This document shows, piece by piece, positions 51,788 to 61,037 of a stretch of 64,000 nucleotides of DNA; the stretch's first letter is position 1; each line of letters begins with the position of its first letter. The notes under the pieces are model-generated. The model searched no databases. It saw only the letters and a list, made by a program, of their open reading frames with translations, and was not told the DNA's origin. Source of the DNA: Akkermansia massiliensis (GTDB taxonomy: Bacteria > Verrucomicrobiota > Verrucomicrobiia > Verrucomicrobiales > Akkermansiaceae); assembly GCF_023516715.1 (NCBI RefSeq), contig NZ_JAMGSI010000001.1, positions 1,736,001-1,800,000 on the forward strand, given 5' to 3'. A program made the translations under genes and the position numbers.

Positions 51788-53572
51788 CTAGAGGGACTGG
51801 CGGTCATACAATTCCCGGTACAGCGGGCAGGAGGCATAAAGTTCCGCATGAGTGCCGTCCCCGATGATGCGGCCGCCCTCAAACACCAGAATGCGCGTCG
51901 CCACGCGGATGGAGCTGAAGCGGTGGGCTACGATGAGAGCCGTCCTTCCCTCCACCAGGCGGTCCAGCTCCTGCTGGATCTGGGCCTCGCTTTCCGCGTC
52001 CAGGGAGGCGGTGGCTTCATCCAGAATCAGGACGGGGGCGTCTTTCAGGAAGGCGCGGGCAATCGCCACGCGCTGGCGCTGGCCGCCGGACAGGCCGCTG
52101 CCGCCGTCGCCAAGCATGGTCTGGTAGCCGTCCGGCATCCCCATGATGAAGCCGTCCGCGGCGGCGGCGCGCGCCGCGGCCATCACTTCCTCATCCGTGG
52201 CGTCCTGCCGCCCCAGCCGGATGTTTTCCATGATGGTGCCGTGGAAGAGCACGGGATGCTGGGAAACGAAGGCAATGTTCTTGCGCACATCGTGCAGGGA
52301 GGCGTCTCTCACATCCACGCCGTCCATGCGCAGGGTGCCGGAACTGACGTCGTAAAATCTGGGCAGAAGGCTGGCAAACGTGGTTTTCCCGGCGCCGCTG
52401 GGGCCTACCAGGCCCACCACTTCCCCGGGGCTGATATGAACGTCAATGCCGTCCAGCACCTTGCGGGCGCCGTCGTAGGAGAAGGAAACGCCGTCATAGT
52501 CCAGACGCCCGGAGGCTCGCCCCAGGGGAACGGGATTGGCGGCTTCCGGCATGGTGTCCGGCTCCTTCAGCAGGTAGTTGATGCGTTCCAGGGAGGCATG
52601 CGCGCTTTTCAGGTTGGTCAGCGTCACGCCCAGGCGCTTGAGGGGGTCGTAACACATGAAGAGGGCAGCGGCCAGGGCCGTGAAGTCAGCCTTGGTGATT
52701 CCCATTTCATGGCCCCTCACCAGCAGAATGCCCAGGCCCAGCGCCGTCACCATTTCCAGCACCGGCACCAGGAAGTGCCTGTACTTCACCGTTCTCAGAT
52801 TGATCTTGAAGAAGCGTTGGATCAGCCCCAGGAAAAGCCCCACCTGCTGTTCCTGCATGCCGTAGGAACGGATTTCACGCTGGGCCGCCAGGTTTTCCTG
52901 GGCGGCGGCCGTGATATTGCCCAGCTCGTCCTGCGCCTGCTTGGCCTTCTTCATCACGCGGCGGCCAAAGAAGCGGATGGGCCATATCGCCAGCACAACC
53001 AGCCCCAGATTCATCAGCACCACCGCCGTGTTCGGGTCAACAAAGACCTTGTACACCAGGAAGGCGAGTGCGGTCAGCAGGGTAAGGGGCTGTTTGATGA
53101 TGTCATTGGCCGCTATTACCAGGCCTCCCTGCACGTTGGCCGCGTCATTGATGAGGCGGCTGATCAGGTCCCCCCGTTTCTGGCGGTCAATGAAGGAGAG
53201 GGGCAGCGTTTGCAGTTTGGAAAAGGCGTCCAGCCTGATTTCCTCCAGCACCTTCATGCTGACGATGCTGATCCAGTACACATTGAAGAACGTGCCTATG
53301 CCCCGGATGGCAAAAACCAGCGGCAGCAGGGAACATACGGCCACGAGCACAGCGGTGTGCATGTGCTCCGGGGCCACCAGATGGGCGATGATGTTCTGAA
53401 GCTCCGGGGGAATCTGCGTATTGTCAAACACCACCGGAAACACCTTGGCAATCATCAGCGGGAAGCCGAAACCGCTGGCGGCGGCGGCCAGCGCCCCGGC
53501 GGCCAGCGCGGCGATGAACAGCTTCATCACCGGCTTCAAATACCGCGCGTACTCAAAAAACTGTCTTAACAT
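51788..53572 (-). CDS. ABC exporter half-transporter (MsbA/LmrA-type), second of a pair
   Basis: 594-aa half-transporter: six membrane helices in the first 320 residues, then an ATPase domain with Walker A GPSGAGKTTF, signature LSGGQRQRVAIARAF, Walker B VLILDEATASLD and H-loop VAHRFS. All catalytic parts are intact. It overlaps the end of the upstream ABC gene by 7 bases, and both have a similar N-terminal plan with a long first periplasmic loop, so they arose by duplication and may form a heterodimer. Candidates for cargo are lipid A, other lipids or drugs; nothing in the sequence decides. Confidence 0.88.
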   Translation of the reverse strand: MLRQFFEYARYLKPVMKLFIAALAAGALAAAASGFGFPLMIAKVFPVVFDNTQIPPELQNIIAHLVAPEHMHTAVLVAVCSLLPLVFAIRGIGTFFNVYWISIVSMKVLEEIRLDAFSKLQTLPLSFIDRQKRGDLISRLINDAANVQGGLVIAANDIIKQPLTLLTALAFLVYKVFVDPNTAVVLMNLGLVVLAIWPIRFFGRRVMKKAKQAQDELGNITAAAQENLAAQREIRSYGMQEQQVGLFLGLIQRFFKINLRTVKYRHFLVPVLEMVTALGLGILLVRGHEMGITKADFTALAAALFMCYDPLKRLGVTLTNLKSAHASLERINYLLKEPDTMPEAANPVPLGRASGRLDYDGVSFSYDGARKVLDGIDVHISPGEVVGLVGPSGAGKTTFASLLPRFYDVSSGTLRMDGVDVRDASLHDVRKNIAFVSQHPVLFHGTIMENIRLGRQDATDEEVMAAARAAAADGFIMGMPDGYQTMLGDGGSGLSGGQRQRVAIARAFLKDAPVLILDEATASLDAESEAQIQQELDRLVEGRTALIVAHRFSSIRVATRILVFEGGRIIGDGTHAELYASCPLYRELYDRQSL

Positions 53573-55416
53573 GAAGCGCCTCCTTCCTCTTCCGCAACCA
53601 TCTGCTGCTTGTTGTAAAGTTCCCTGTACAGGGGGGAGGAGGCCATCAGCTCCTCATGCGTGCCATCCGCAATGACGCTCCCTTTTTCCAGAACCAGAAT
53701 TCGGTCCGCCATCCGGATGGTGCTGAACCGGTGGGCAATGATGAAGGCCGTGCGTCCGGAAGCCAGCTTTTCAATCTCCTTCTGGATGAGTTCCTCGCTC
53801 TTCATGTCCAGGGAAGCCGTGGCTTCATCCAGCACCAGGATAGGCGCGTTTTTCAGAAAGGCCCTCGCCAGGGAAACGCGCTGCCGCTGGCCGCCGGAAA
53901 GCCCTTCCCCCATTTCTCCGATCATGCGGGAATAGCCTTCCCCCGTCTCATTGATGAAGCTGTCCACGGCGGACATGCGCCCGGCTTCCTCCACCTCCGC
54001 GTCGGAAGCGTCCGGACGGCCGATGCGGATATTGTCCGCCACGGATCCGCGGAACAGCACGGGATACTGGGAAACCAGCGCGATATGGGAAAGCAGGTCC
54101 TTCTTGGCCATCTCCCGCACGTCGATGCCGTCCACCTTCACGCTGCCGGAAAGTACGTCGTAAAAACGGCACAGCAAATTGATGAAGGTCGTTTTCCCGG
54201 CGCCGCTGGGGCCTACCAGGGCCACCACCTGGCCAGCCGGGATGCGGATGTCAATGTTCTTCATGACGGGAGCATCCTGCTGGTAGCCGAAGCACACATT
54301 GCTGAACTCCACTTCCCCCTTCCAGGCTTCCGGACTCTTCGGGTTTTCCGGTTCCGGAACGTCGTCCGGAGCGTCCAGCACATGGTTGATGCGCTCCAGC
54401 CCGGCATTCAGGGTTTCCGCCTTGTTGTGGACCGCCCCTAGCTTCTTGACCGGTTCATAGCAAAGGTACATGGCCGTAGCCAGCGCGGCGAAGTCCCCCA
54501 TGTTCATGCCGTTCATGTTGCCGACAAAGAGAGTGGCCGCCATGGCGATGGCGCTGACGAATTCAATCAAAGGCGTCAGCAGGCTCTGCCACCTGACCGC
54601 ACTGATGGAAGCCTGGATGTAACGGTGAATCCTGTTCCTGAACAGACTTGTCTGCTGCTCTTCCAGTTCAAAGGCCCGGATGTCCCGCTGGGAGGAAAAG
54701 TTTTCCTGAAGCGTGGAGGAAAGATCCCCCTGGCTGGACTGCACCACGCGAGCGCGGGCGAGCATTTTCTTGCCGATGTAGCGGATGGGAATCACGCAGA
54801 CGCCCACCAGGAGCATGTTCGCCAGCAAAATAAGGAACTGCTGGCTGACGGAGGCCCTGTAAATCAGGAATCCCAGCGCGGCCAGGAGGGTCAGGGGCTG
54901 GATAATCAGGTCATTGGCAATCTGCACCAGGCCGCCCTGCAGGAACTGCGTGTCCTGCATCAGGCGGCTCAGCAGGTCTCCCTTCTGCTGGCGGTCATGA
55001 AAGGCCAGGGATAAATCCTGGTATTTACGGTACACCTTGAGCCGCAGCGTTTCCAGCACGCCCAGCCCTATTTTGGAAAGCAGGTAGACATTGACGAAGG
55101 AGGAGAGGCCGCGCACCACCACTACCATCGGGAGCATGGCCGCCGTGGCCCACACCGTCACCCAGGGCAGGTTTTCCGGACTCACGTACCAGAGGAGCAC
55201 GCGCTCCGCCCACGGGGGCAGCGGCTTCCCGTCAAAGATCACGGGGAACATTTCCTGCAAAATCACCGGTATGCCGAAGCCGCTGGAAACAGCGGCCACC
55301 ATGCCGCCGATCACAGCCCACACCAGCGTGCCCTTATAGGGGAGAAGATATTCGCGCCATAATGCTACGGCGCGCTGGATGGAGGATTCCTGCCCCTCTG
55401 TTGACTGTTTCCTCAT
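53566..55416 (-). CDS. ABC exporter half-transporter (MsbA/LmrA-type), first of a pair
   Basis: 616-aa half-transporter with the same domain order as its neighbour: helices in the first 340 residues, Walker A GPSGAGKTTF, signature LSGGQRQRVSLARAF, Walker B LVLDEATASLD and H-loop IAHRFS. The ATG at 55416 (MRKQSTEGQESS) is used because a much longer frame upstream has no transporter character. Overlaps the second gene by 7 bases. Both ATPase sites look canonical, unlike many heterodimeric exporters in which one Walker B Glu is lost. Confidence 0.88.
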   Translation of the reverse strand: MRKQSTEGQESSIQRAVALWREYLLPYKGTLVWAVIGGMVAAVSSGFGIPVILQEMFPVIFDGKPLPPWAERVLLWYVSPENLPWVTVWATAAMLPMVVVVRGLSSFVNVYLLSKIGLGVLETLRLKVYRKYQDLSLAFHDRQQKGDLLSRLMQDTQFLQGGLVQIANDLIIQPLTLLAALGFLIYRASVSQQFLILLANMLLVGVCVIPIRYIGKKMLARARVVQSSQGDLSSTLQENFSSQRDIRAFELEEQQTSLFRNRIHRYIQASISAVRWQSLLTPLIEFVSAIAMAATLFVGNMNGMNMGDFAALATAMYLCYEPVKKLGAVHNKAETLNAGLERINHVLDAPDDVPEPENPKSPEAWKGEVEFSNVCFGYQQDAPVMKNIDIRIPAGQVVALVGPSGAGKTTFINLLCRFYDVLSGSVKVDGIDVREMAKKDLLSHIALVSQYPVLFRGSVADNIRIGRPDASDAEVEEAGRMSAVDSFINETGEGYSRMIGEMGEGLSGGQRQRVSLARAFLKNAPILVLDEATASLDMKSEELIQKEIEKLASGRTAFIIAHRFSTIRMADRILVLEKGSVIADGTHEELMASSPLYRELYNKQQMVAEEEGGASC

Positions 55417-55594
55417 AAGTAATTCCGGATTGATGCGCCCGGGAACGGACGGCGCGCAATCGGTGCAGATCATACCATGAAGATCGCGGATGACAAGCTC
55501 CTTGCGATAAAAACTCCTCAGGAAACGCCCGGAGGGAAAGCCGCCGGGCATCCCGGCTTGCCCGCCTCCCCGGAATGGTCTACCCTGCCGGCGC

Positions 55595-57007
55595 ATGCTG
55601 AAGACAGGATTAATCCAGCCGGAGACCATCCCCGGCCATTTCCCCAGGAACCTCAGAACCATCGTGGAACTGTACCGTTCCTGCGTGGACGGCGGGGCGG
55701 AGCTCGTTCTTTGTCCGCCGCTGGCCCTCAGTGGCGCGCACACCGGGGAACTGGCCCTGCGCAGCGGCTTCCGGTCCCAGCACAGGGCGGCCCAGGCCTA
55801 CCTGGCGCGGGAAATAGCGGACGTCCCCCTGCTGCTGGCAGCAGCGGACGCGGACGGCAGCCGCTTCCACATGCTCCGGAACGGCCTTTCCTTTCCACGG
55901 CAAGCCGTTATTTCCCCAGCCGCACACGGAACGGAGGCCGTTCCCGTTTTCGGCATCTGCCGGACGGCGGATGAAGCGGGTTTTTCCATCATTTCATGGC
56001 CGGAATCTTCCCCGGCATCTTCTTCCGTACCCTGCCTCTTGCTCCGCACCCATTCCGGCGCGTGGCATGAAGGACTGCTGGAGCAGGATGAGGAGGAAGC
56101 CTGCCGGCTGGCGCGGGAAACAAGGCTGCCGGTCCTCACTGCCCGCCTGGCCGGGGGAGAAGGCCCGTTTCTGTTACCCGGCGCGTCTTCCGCATGGTCC
56201 GCCCACGGGATTCTCCTCAAACGGCTGCGTCTTTTTGAACGGGATTCCGCCGTCATTTCTCCGGAAAATTCCACGGAGGCGTCTTCTCCGCTTCCCGCTC
56301 CGGAAGAACAGCTCCGGCACGCCCTCCGGAAAGGCACGGCGGACTTCATCCTGAAAAGCGGGCATGGCGCCGCCTGCCTGAACCTGCTGGAAAGCTCCGC
56401 ATCCCTCCTGCTGGCTCAACTGTTAAAAGAGGAACTGCCTTCCCTGCCCTTGACGGGCTTCATCCCCCGCCTCCCCGGCATTCCGGAACAGGACACTGCC
56501 CGGGCGCAAGCCTGTGCGGACAAGCTGGGCATTCAGGCCCGGATGCTGCCTCTCCCCGCAGATGCGGCGGCCGGAGGACCGGATGACCTGTTCACGGCCG
56601 CATGGCTCATGCGCCAATGGACCCAGGAGGAAGGTGCCCTGCTGCTGTCCGCCCTGACCGGAACGGACATCATGACCGCTCCCCGCCTCCTTCCGCCGGC
56701 CCTGGCCGCTGACTTCATGCCGCTGGGGGATTTATATGAAACGGAACTGGCGGACCTGTTCCCCGGCTTCCTTTCTCCTGCGCCGGATGCGGCCATGCGC
56801 GACAGCCTCCTCATCCGTCTGCACCGCGCGCATGAATCCGCCACGCCGCTGGCAGGCCTCTTCCCGGAATCGGAGCTTGAAATCCGCCGCTGGCAGCGCC
56901 GGGCCCGCGCCTCCGAATGGATGCGCCGGAAACTGCCGCCGCGCCTCACACTGCGATCCATTCCCGGTGCACCGGAAACGCCTTACGTCCACCGGCTGAC
57001 GGATTGA
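55595..57007 (+). CDS. Degenerate NAD synthetase-like protein (nitrilase + NadE halves), probably a pseudoenzyme
   Basis: 470-aa protein with the two-domain plan of glutamine-dependent NAD synthetase but with eroded active sites. In the nitrilase half the usual PELALTGY reads CPPLALSGAH, losing the catalytic Glu. In the synthetase half the ATP loop SGGxDS reads SGHGAAC. The late motif is recognisable: LLLSALTGTDIMTAP ... FMPLGDLYETELADLFP against the family's TGNKSE ... PLGDVYKT. It is shorter than true NadE (usually 540 or more). It begins on the plus strand 75 bases before mlaE. It is a full open frame, so the fold may be kept for a new role. Confidence 0.65.
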   Translation: MLKTGLIQPETIPGHFPRNLRTIVELYRSCVDGGAELVLCPPLALSGAHTGELALRSGFRSQHRAAQAYLAREIADVPLLLAAADADGSRFHMLRNGLSFPRQAVISPAAHGTEAVPVFGICRTADEAGFSIISWPESSPASSSVPCLLLRTHSGAWHEGLLEQDEEEACRLARETRLPVLTARLAGGEGPFLLPGASSAWSAHGILLKRLRLFERDSAVISPENSTEASSPLPAPEEQLRHALRKGTADFILKSGHGAACLNLLESSASLLLAQLLKEELPSLPLTGFIPRLPGIPEQDTARAQACADKLGIQARMLPLPADAAAGGPDDLFTAAWLMRQWTQEEGALLLSALTGTDIMTAPRLLPPALAADFMPLGDLYETELADLFPGFLSPAPDAAMRDSLLIRLHRAHESATPLAGLFPESELEIRRWQRRARASEWMRRKLPPRLTLRSIPGAPETPYVHRLTD

Positions 57008-57082
57008 CGCGGCGCGTTGCTTTTCTTCCCGTGGCGTACATTGCGCTTGCTCTTGAAGTGGAAGAAGTGATTAGTAGAAGCC

Positions 57083-57883
57083 ATGCAATTCTATGTAGCC
57101 ACCATGATCGGCCGCGCCGCTCTAAGGCTGGTTGACCGCCTGGGGTCAATCGGATTGCTGCTTTACCAAGTGACCGCATGCATGTGGTCCGGCAAATTCC
57201 GGATGCGCGTTCTTGTGGAGCAAATTGCAAAAATCGGGGTGCAGTCCCAGCCGGTGGTCATCATCACCGGCGCGTTCACCGGAGCCGTGCTGGAAGCCCA
57301 GACCCTGTTCCAGCTCCAGACGGTGAGGATGGAAACCATGGGGGGCGCCGTCGTCGCCGTGGGCATGTTCCGGGAACTGGGGCCCGTCATTACCGGGCTG
57401 ATGCTTGCGGGCCGCGTCGGGTCCGCCATGGCAGCGGAAATCGGGACCATGAAAGTCACGGAACAGGTAGACGCCCTTAACTCCATGAACGTGGACCCGG
57501 TGGACTACCTGGTGAAGCCCCGCATCCAGGCCATGCTCATTTCCATGCCTATCCTGATGATGGAAGCCGTGCTGGTGGGCATCGCCTCCGCCTACATCGT
57601 CAGTATCACCTCCTTTAACGTGGACCAGGCTTACTGGATGCACTTCATGAGCAAATTCGTCACCATGGGGGACATCACCGTGGCCCTGGTCAAAGCCCTG
57701 GTCTTCGGCCTCATCATCTCCACCATCTCCTGCCGGGAAGGCCTGAACACCACGAACGGAGCCGTTGGCGTCGGCAAATCCACCATGCAGGCCATGGTGT
57801 ATGCCTCCGTGGCCCTGCTCATCGCCAACTTCATTCTGACCATGATTCTCAATTCCATCTTCCCCATGGGATTCATGAGATAA
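57083..57883 (+). CDS. mlaE: Phospholipid ABC transporter permease MlaE (YrbE)
   Basis: 266-aa permease with five or six helices. Marks are VEQIAKIGVQSQPVVIITGAFTGAVLEAQ near residue 40, VGMFRELGPVITGLMLAGRVGSAMAAEIGTMKVTEQVDAL, the most conserved part of the family, and DYLVKPRIQAMLI. With MlaF and MlaD it moves phospholipids between the membranes of a diderm cell. The next gene begins 15 bases downstream. No MlaB, MlaC or MlaA is nearby. Confidence 0.93.
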   Translation: MQFYVATMIGRAALRLVDRLGSIGLLLYQVTACMWSGKFRMRVLVEQIAKIGVQSQPVVIITGAFTGAVLEAQTLFQLQTVRMETMGGAVVAVGMFRELGPVITGLMLAGRVGSAMAAEIGTMKVTEQVDALNSMNVDPVDYLVKPRIQAMLISMPILMMEAVLVGIASAYIVSITSFNVDQAYWMHFMSKFVTMGDITVALVKALVFGLIISTISCREGLNTTNGAVGVGKSTMQAMVYASVALLIANFILTMILNSIFPMGFMR

Positions 57884-57898
57884 CCCTTCCGCGCCGCC

Positions 57899-58717
57899 AT
57901 GCAGCCATTCATCCGCGTCCACCAGCTCAAGCAAAGCTTCGGTACCCAGGAAGTGCTGAAAGGCGTGAGCTTTGACGTGGGAAAGGGAGAGCTGATGGCT
58001 CTGATCGGCGGGTCAGGGGCTGGAAAAAGCGTCATCCTGAAACATCTGGACGGCCTGATGGACCCGCTGGACGGCTATGTGGAAATAGACGGCAGGCGCA
58101 TCAGCGGAGCGCCGGAAAAAATCAAGAAGCAAATCCGCGGTAAAATAGGCTTCATGTTCCAGCAGGGGGCACTCTTCGACTCCCTCAGCGTAGGGGAAAA
58201 CGTCGCCTTCCCGCTGCGCGAGGAAGGAATCCGGAATGAAAAGGAGCTGGACGCGCGCATCTCCGCCGCCCTGGACTCCGTGGACCTGCTGGGGCAGCAG
58301 GAAAAAATGCCGGCCAGCCTCTCCGGAGGCATGATCAAGCGCGTAGCCGTAGCCAGGGCCATCGTCACCACACCGGAATGCCTGCTGTATGACGAGCCCA
58401 CCGCAGGCCTGGACCCCATTGTCACGGACAGCATCAGCTTCCTCATCCGGCAAATCTGCAAGGACAAGGGAATCACGACCGTCATCGTCTCCCATGACAT
58501 GCCCAGCGTGATCCGCATTGCGGACAAAATCGTCTATCTCAGGAACGGGGAAGTTTACTGGACGGGAACCCCGGAGGAGCTGCTGCATTCCAGGGATGAA
58601 AACCTGCAAAGGTTCCTGTACGGGGATTCCGGGGAAGACTGGGCCTCCCTGACCGGCAGGCATGAAAACTTTCAACGGGTTCTGCTGGAACGGGCGGAAC
58701 GTGAACGGAAACAATAA
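57899..58717 (+). CDS. mlaF: Phospholipid ABC transporter ATPase MlaF
   Basis: 272-aa ATPase. Walker A GGSGAGKSV (residues 37-45), Q-loop FMFQQGALFDSL, signature LSGGMIKRVAVARAI, Walker B CLLYDEPTAGLDPI and H-loop VSHDM. The signature LSGGMxKR is typical of the Mla/Mkl branch. Located between mlaE and mlaD. Confidence 0.93.
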   Translation: MQPFIRVHQLKQSFGTQEVLKGVSFDVGKGELMALIGGSGAGKSVILKHLDGLMDPLDGYVEIDGRRISGAPEKIKKQIRGKIGFMFQQGALFDSLSVGENVAFPLREEGIRNEKELDARISAALDSVDLLGQQEKMPASLSGGMIKRVAVARAIVTTPECLLYDEPTAGLDPIVTDSISFLIRQICKDKGITTVIVSHDMPSVIRIADKIVYLRNGEVYWTGTPEELLHSRDENLQRFLYGDSGEDWASLTGRHENFQRVLLERAERERKQ

Positions 58718-58735
58718 CCATCTTACCACAGAGCC

Positions 58736-59719
58736 ATGAAGCAGAAACTTAAGCCGGAAACCTGGGTGGGCATCTTCCTGATTGCCGGAATCCTGATGAT
58801 CATCGGCGTCATCCTGGGGTTCGGCAACATCAAGACCTCCAAGGAGCAAACCTACCCCATCAACATCATTTTCAAGGACGCGGCGGGCCTCATCAAGGAC
58901 TCCCAGCTCCGCCTGGGCGGCGTTACGGTGGGAAAGGTCACCAAGGCGCCCGAACTCCTGCCCTCCGGCAATGAAGTCATGCTGGAAGCCAGCATCCTGA
59001 GCGACGTGAAAATCCAGGAAGGCTCCGTCTTCCGCGTGGACATGCAGAACATCCTGGGAGACAAGTACATCGACATCGTTCCCCCGGCACGCCCCACGCA
59101 CGAATACATCCCGCCCCATGCCACCATCATCGGGCAGCCTGAAAGCGACTTCAGCAAGATCAAGAATAACGCCGTGGGCGCCACGGAGGAAATACTGAAA
59201 ATCCTCAAGCAGATTGAAAAAAATTCGGACAACATTGACGAGGCCATTCTCAACATCGGGGAAGCGGCCAAAGGGCTGGCCCAGACCACCAAGCTGATCA
59301 ATGAAGGCATCCTGAGCCGGGAAAACCTCCGGCACCTCAACAGCGTGCTGGCTCAAATGAACAAAGCGGGCGAACAGCTCCCCGCGACAATGGCGGCCAT
59401 GAAAGACACCGTCAGTGACGCCCGCAGAATCATCGCCGGAGCGGAAGAAAAGCTCAACAGCCTGGACCCCGCCATCAAGGAAATCCCCCCCACGCTGACC
59501 GCCCTGCGCAAGGCTTCCGAGCAAATCGCCTCCGTCACGGCGGACGCCCGGAAAAACCAGGGCTTCCTGGGGCTGCTCATGTACGATGCGCGCTTCCGCG
59601 CCAATGCCCAGGAATTCATCCGTAACCTGAGGGACTACGGAATCCTGCGGTACCGGAACCCGAACGAGCCCCAGGCCAAACCAGACCCCCGCGGCGGTTT
59701 TTCAGGAAGCCGCCGCTGA
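58736..59719 (+). CDS. mlaD: MCE-domain substrate-binding protein MlaD
   Basis: 327-aa protein with one N-terminal membrane helix (WVGIFLIAGILMIIGVILGF) and an MCE domain (about residues 38-120: YPINIIFKDAAGLIKDSQLRLGGVTVGKV ... VDMQNILGDKYIDIVP). The remaining 200 residues are a long helical, coiled-coil-like tail that may extend into the periplasm as in larger MCE proteins. It is longer than E. coli MlaD (183 aa). Last of the mla run. Confidence 0.92.
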   Translation: MKQKLKPETWVGIFLIAGILMIIGVILGFGNIKTSKEQTYPINIIFKDAAGLIKDSQLRLGGVTVGKVTKAPELLPSGNEVMLEASILSDVKIQEGSVFRVDMQNILGDKYIDIVPPARPTHEYIPPHATIIGQPESDFSKIKNNAVGATEEILKILKQIEKNSDNIDEAILNIGEAAKGLAQTTKLINEGILSRENLRHLNSVLAQMNKAGEQLPATMAAMKDTVSDARRIIAGAEEKLNSLDPAIKEIPPTLTALRKASEQIASVTADARKNQGFLGLLMYDARFRANAQEFIRNLRDYGILRYRNPNEPQAKPDPRGGFSGSRR

Positions 59720-59757
59720 GGAACGCGCACAATTCCGGGTGAAGCCGCTTTACACAC

Positions 59758-59785
59758 TTGCCAATAGAGGGAAGCGTGCTAAATA
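59758..59785 (+). promoter_or_regulatory. Promoter of the YqjD-YqjE-YqjK-like operon
   Basis: TTGCCA (59758-59763), 16 bases, TAAATA (59780-59785). The leader to the ATG at 59864 is about 70 bases, one of the longest in the window, and carries a hairpin. Confidence 0.45.
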
Positions 59786-59804
59786 ATTCCCAATGTGAGA
59801 GGCG

Positions 59805-59829
59805 AAAACATGTAAGCCGACATGTTTTT
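59805..59829 (+). promoter_or_regulatory. Leader hairpin with T-tail, possible attenuator
   Basis: Perfect 8-bp stem (AAAACATG / CATGTTTT) with an 8-base loop and a following T, located inside the leader between promoter and ATG. The stem is A/T-rich and weak, so termination would be partial. Confidence 0.35.
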
Positions 59830-59863
59830 CAACAGGAACCAACCCTTAACACTCTAATCAACC

Positions 59864-60190
59864 ATGCAAGACAACCAAACCGAACTTGAACCGACCGCAG
59901 CAGCAAACGACACCGCCTGCTCCTGCCCTTCCGCCCGCGAGCTTGCCGTAACCAGATTTCAACAGGCCAGGGCCTTCGCCGCGGCCAAAGTAAACCAAAT
60001 CCGCAAGGCGGCTACGGAACAGGCCAGCACCATCCGTGACTACGCCCAGGAAAAAGGAGAAGTCATCCGTGACAAGGCCAAGAAGTTCCATGAAGCGGGC
60101 GAAGAATACGTGAAGGAAAAACCCACCCAGTCCGTGCTGATCGCCATGGGCGTGGGCCTTCTGATCGGCATGCTCATCCGCCGCCGTTAA
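59864..60190 (+). CDS. YqjD/ElaB-like (DUF883-type) membrane-anchored protein
   Basis: 108-aa protein with a polar N-terminus, an amphipathic helical stretch (about residues 28-85, RFQQARAFAAAKVNQIRKAATEQ ...) and a C-terminal hydrophobic segment followed by basic residues (TQSVLIAMGVGLLIGMLIRRR), the typical DUF883 tail. Homologues bind ribosomes or membranes in stationary phase. The early CSCPS Cys pair is unusual for the family. It heads a three-gene run with YqjE- and YqjK-like genes. Confidence 0.78.
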   Translation: MQDNQTELEPTAAANDTACSCPSARELAVTRFQQARAFAAAKVNQIRKAATEQASTIRDYAQEKGEVIRDKAKKFHEAGEEYVKEKPTQSVLIAMGVGLLIGMLIRRR

Positions 60191-60249
60191 CCCTCATTCC
60201 GCGCCATGCGCATCAAGCGCATGGCGCCCTCACCCCTTCAAACCGAGCC

Positions 60250-60696
60250 ATGGGACTGATTGACAAACTCAAACGCACCTTCGTCGCCCCCATTGTGGAG
60301 GAAAAGGAAGAAGGAGCGGCTATGGTCCGGTCCCTCCGGGAAACCGGAGCGGCGGCGCTTGACCATGTGGAAGCCCTGGCCGCGCTGCTCAAGCTGGAAC
60401 TGGAGGAAGCGTCCAAAAGGCTGGGCAGGAAAATGGCCCTGCTCCTGCTGGCCGCCTTTATGGCCATCTTCGGCTATCTGTTCCTGTGGTGCTTCCTGAC
60501 CATGGTCATGGCCCACTTCTGGGGAATCATTGCCGGACTTGCCGTAACCACCGGCATCCATCTGGTGGCGGCTGCCGTGGCCCTCATCCTTTTCAGCCGA
60601 ACCCATGTAACGCCCATCGCCCCGGCGACGGCGGAAGAACTTAAAACGGATTTATCATGTCTGCAAATGGCTCTCAAGAAAAGCTCGCACTCCTGA
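60250..60696 (+). CDS. YqjE-like/phage-holin-family membrane protein
   Basis: 148-aa protein with an N-terminal amphipathic part and two membrane helices (ALLLLAAFMAIFGYLFLWCF and AGLAVTTGIHLVAAAVALILF) typical of the YqjE/Phage_holin_3_6 group. Despite the name these chromosomal copies next to YqjD are not lysis proteins. Its last 40 bases overlap the next gene's start. Confidence 0.78.
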   Translation: MGLIDKLKRTFVAPIVEEKEEGAAMVRSLRETGAAALDHVEALAALLKLELEEASKRLGRKMALLLLAAFMAIFGYLFLWCFLTMVMAHFWGIIAGLAVTTGIHLVAAAVALILFSRTHVTPIAPATAEELKTDLSCLQMALKKSSHS

Positions 60697-61037
60697 TGCG
60701 GGTGGCTTCCTCCCGGCTGGATATCGTCAATGAGACGGATACCCTGGTCCAGAAGACGCAGCAGCAGGCCGACCACTTCCGGAAGCTGAAAAAAAAGGCC
60801 ATGTCCCTGCCTGTGATCGGCTCCATTGTCGGCACGGTGGGAGGCATTCTGCTCATCCGCATGTTTACGGGAAAAAAAAGCCATCCGGCGCCCCCGCGTC
60901 CGCATGTTTCCGGAAGCTGGATCAATTCCCCTATCTTCCGTTTCATCATTGAAATCCTGGTAACCCTCGCCTTCCCGTCCCTGAAAAAAATGGGCTTCGA
61001 CCTGGCAGGCAAGAAATTCTTCAACCTGTTCAAGTAA
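60657..61037 (+). CDS. YqjK-like membrane protein
   Basis: 126-aa protein starting in the overlap with the YqjE-like gene (40 bases), with a short helical region, a hydrophobic segment (LPVIGSIVGTVGGILLIRMF) and a C-terminal hydrophobic/amphipathic end (FIIEILVTLAFPSLKKMGFDL). Assignment as YqjK-like rests mainly on position as third gene after YqjD and YqjE and on size. Function unknown. Confidence 0.6.
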   Translation: MSANGSQEKLALLMRVASSRLDIVNETDTLVQKTQQQADHFRKLKKKAMSLPVIGSIVGTVGGILLIRMFTGKKSHPAPPRPHVSGSWINSPIFRFIIEILVTLAFPSLKKMGFDLAGKKFFNLFK

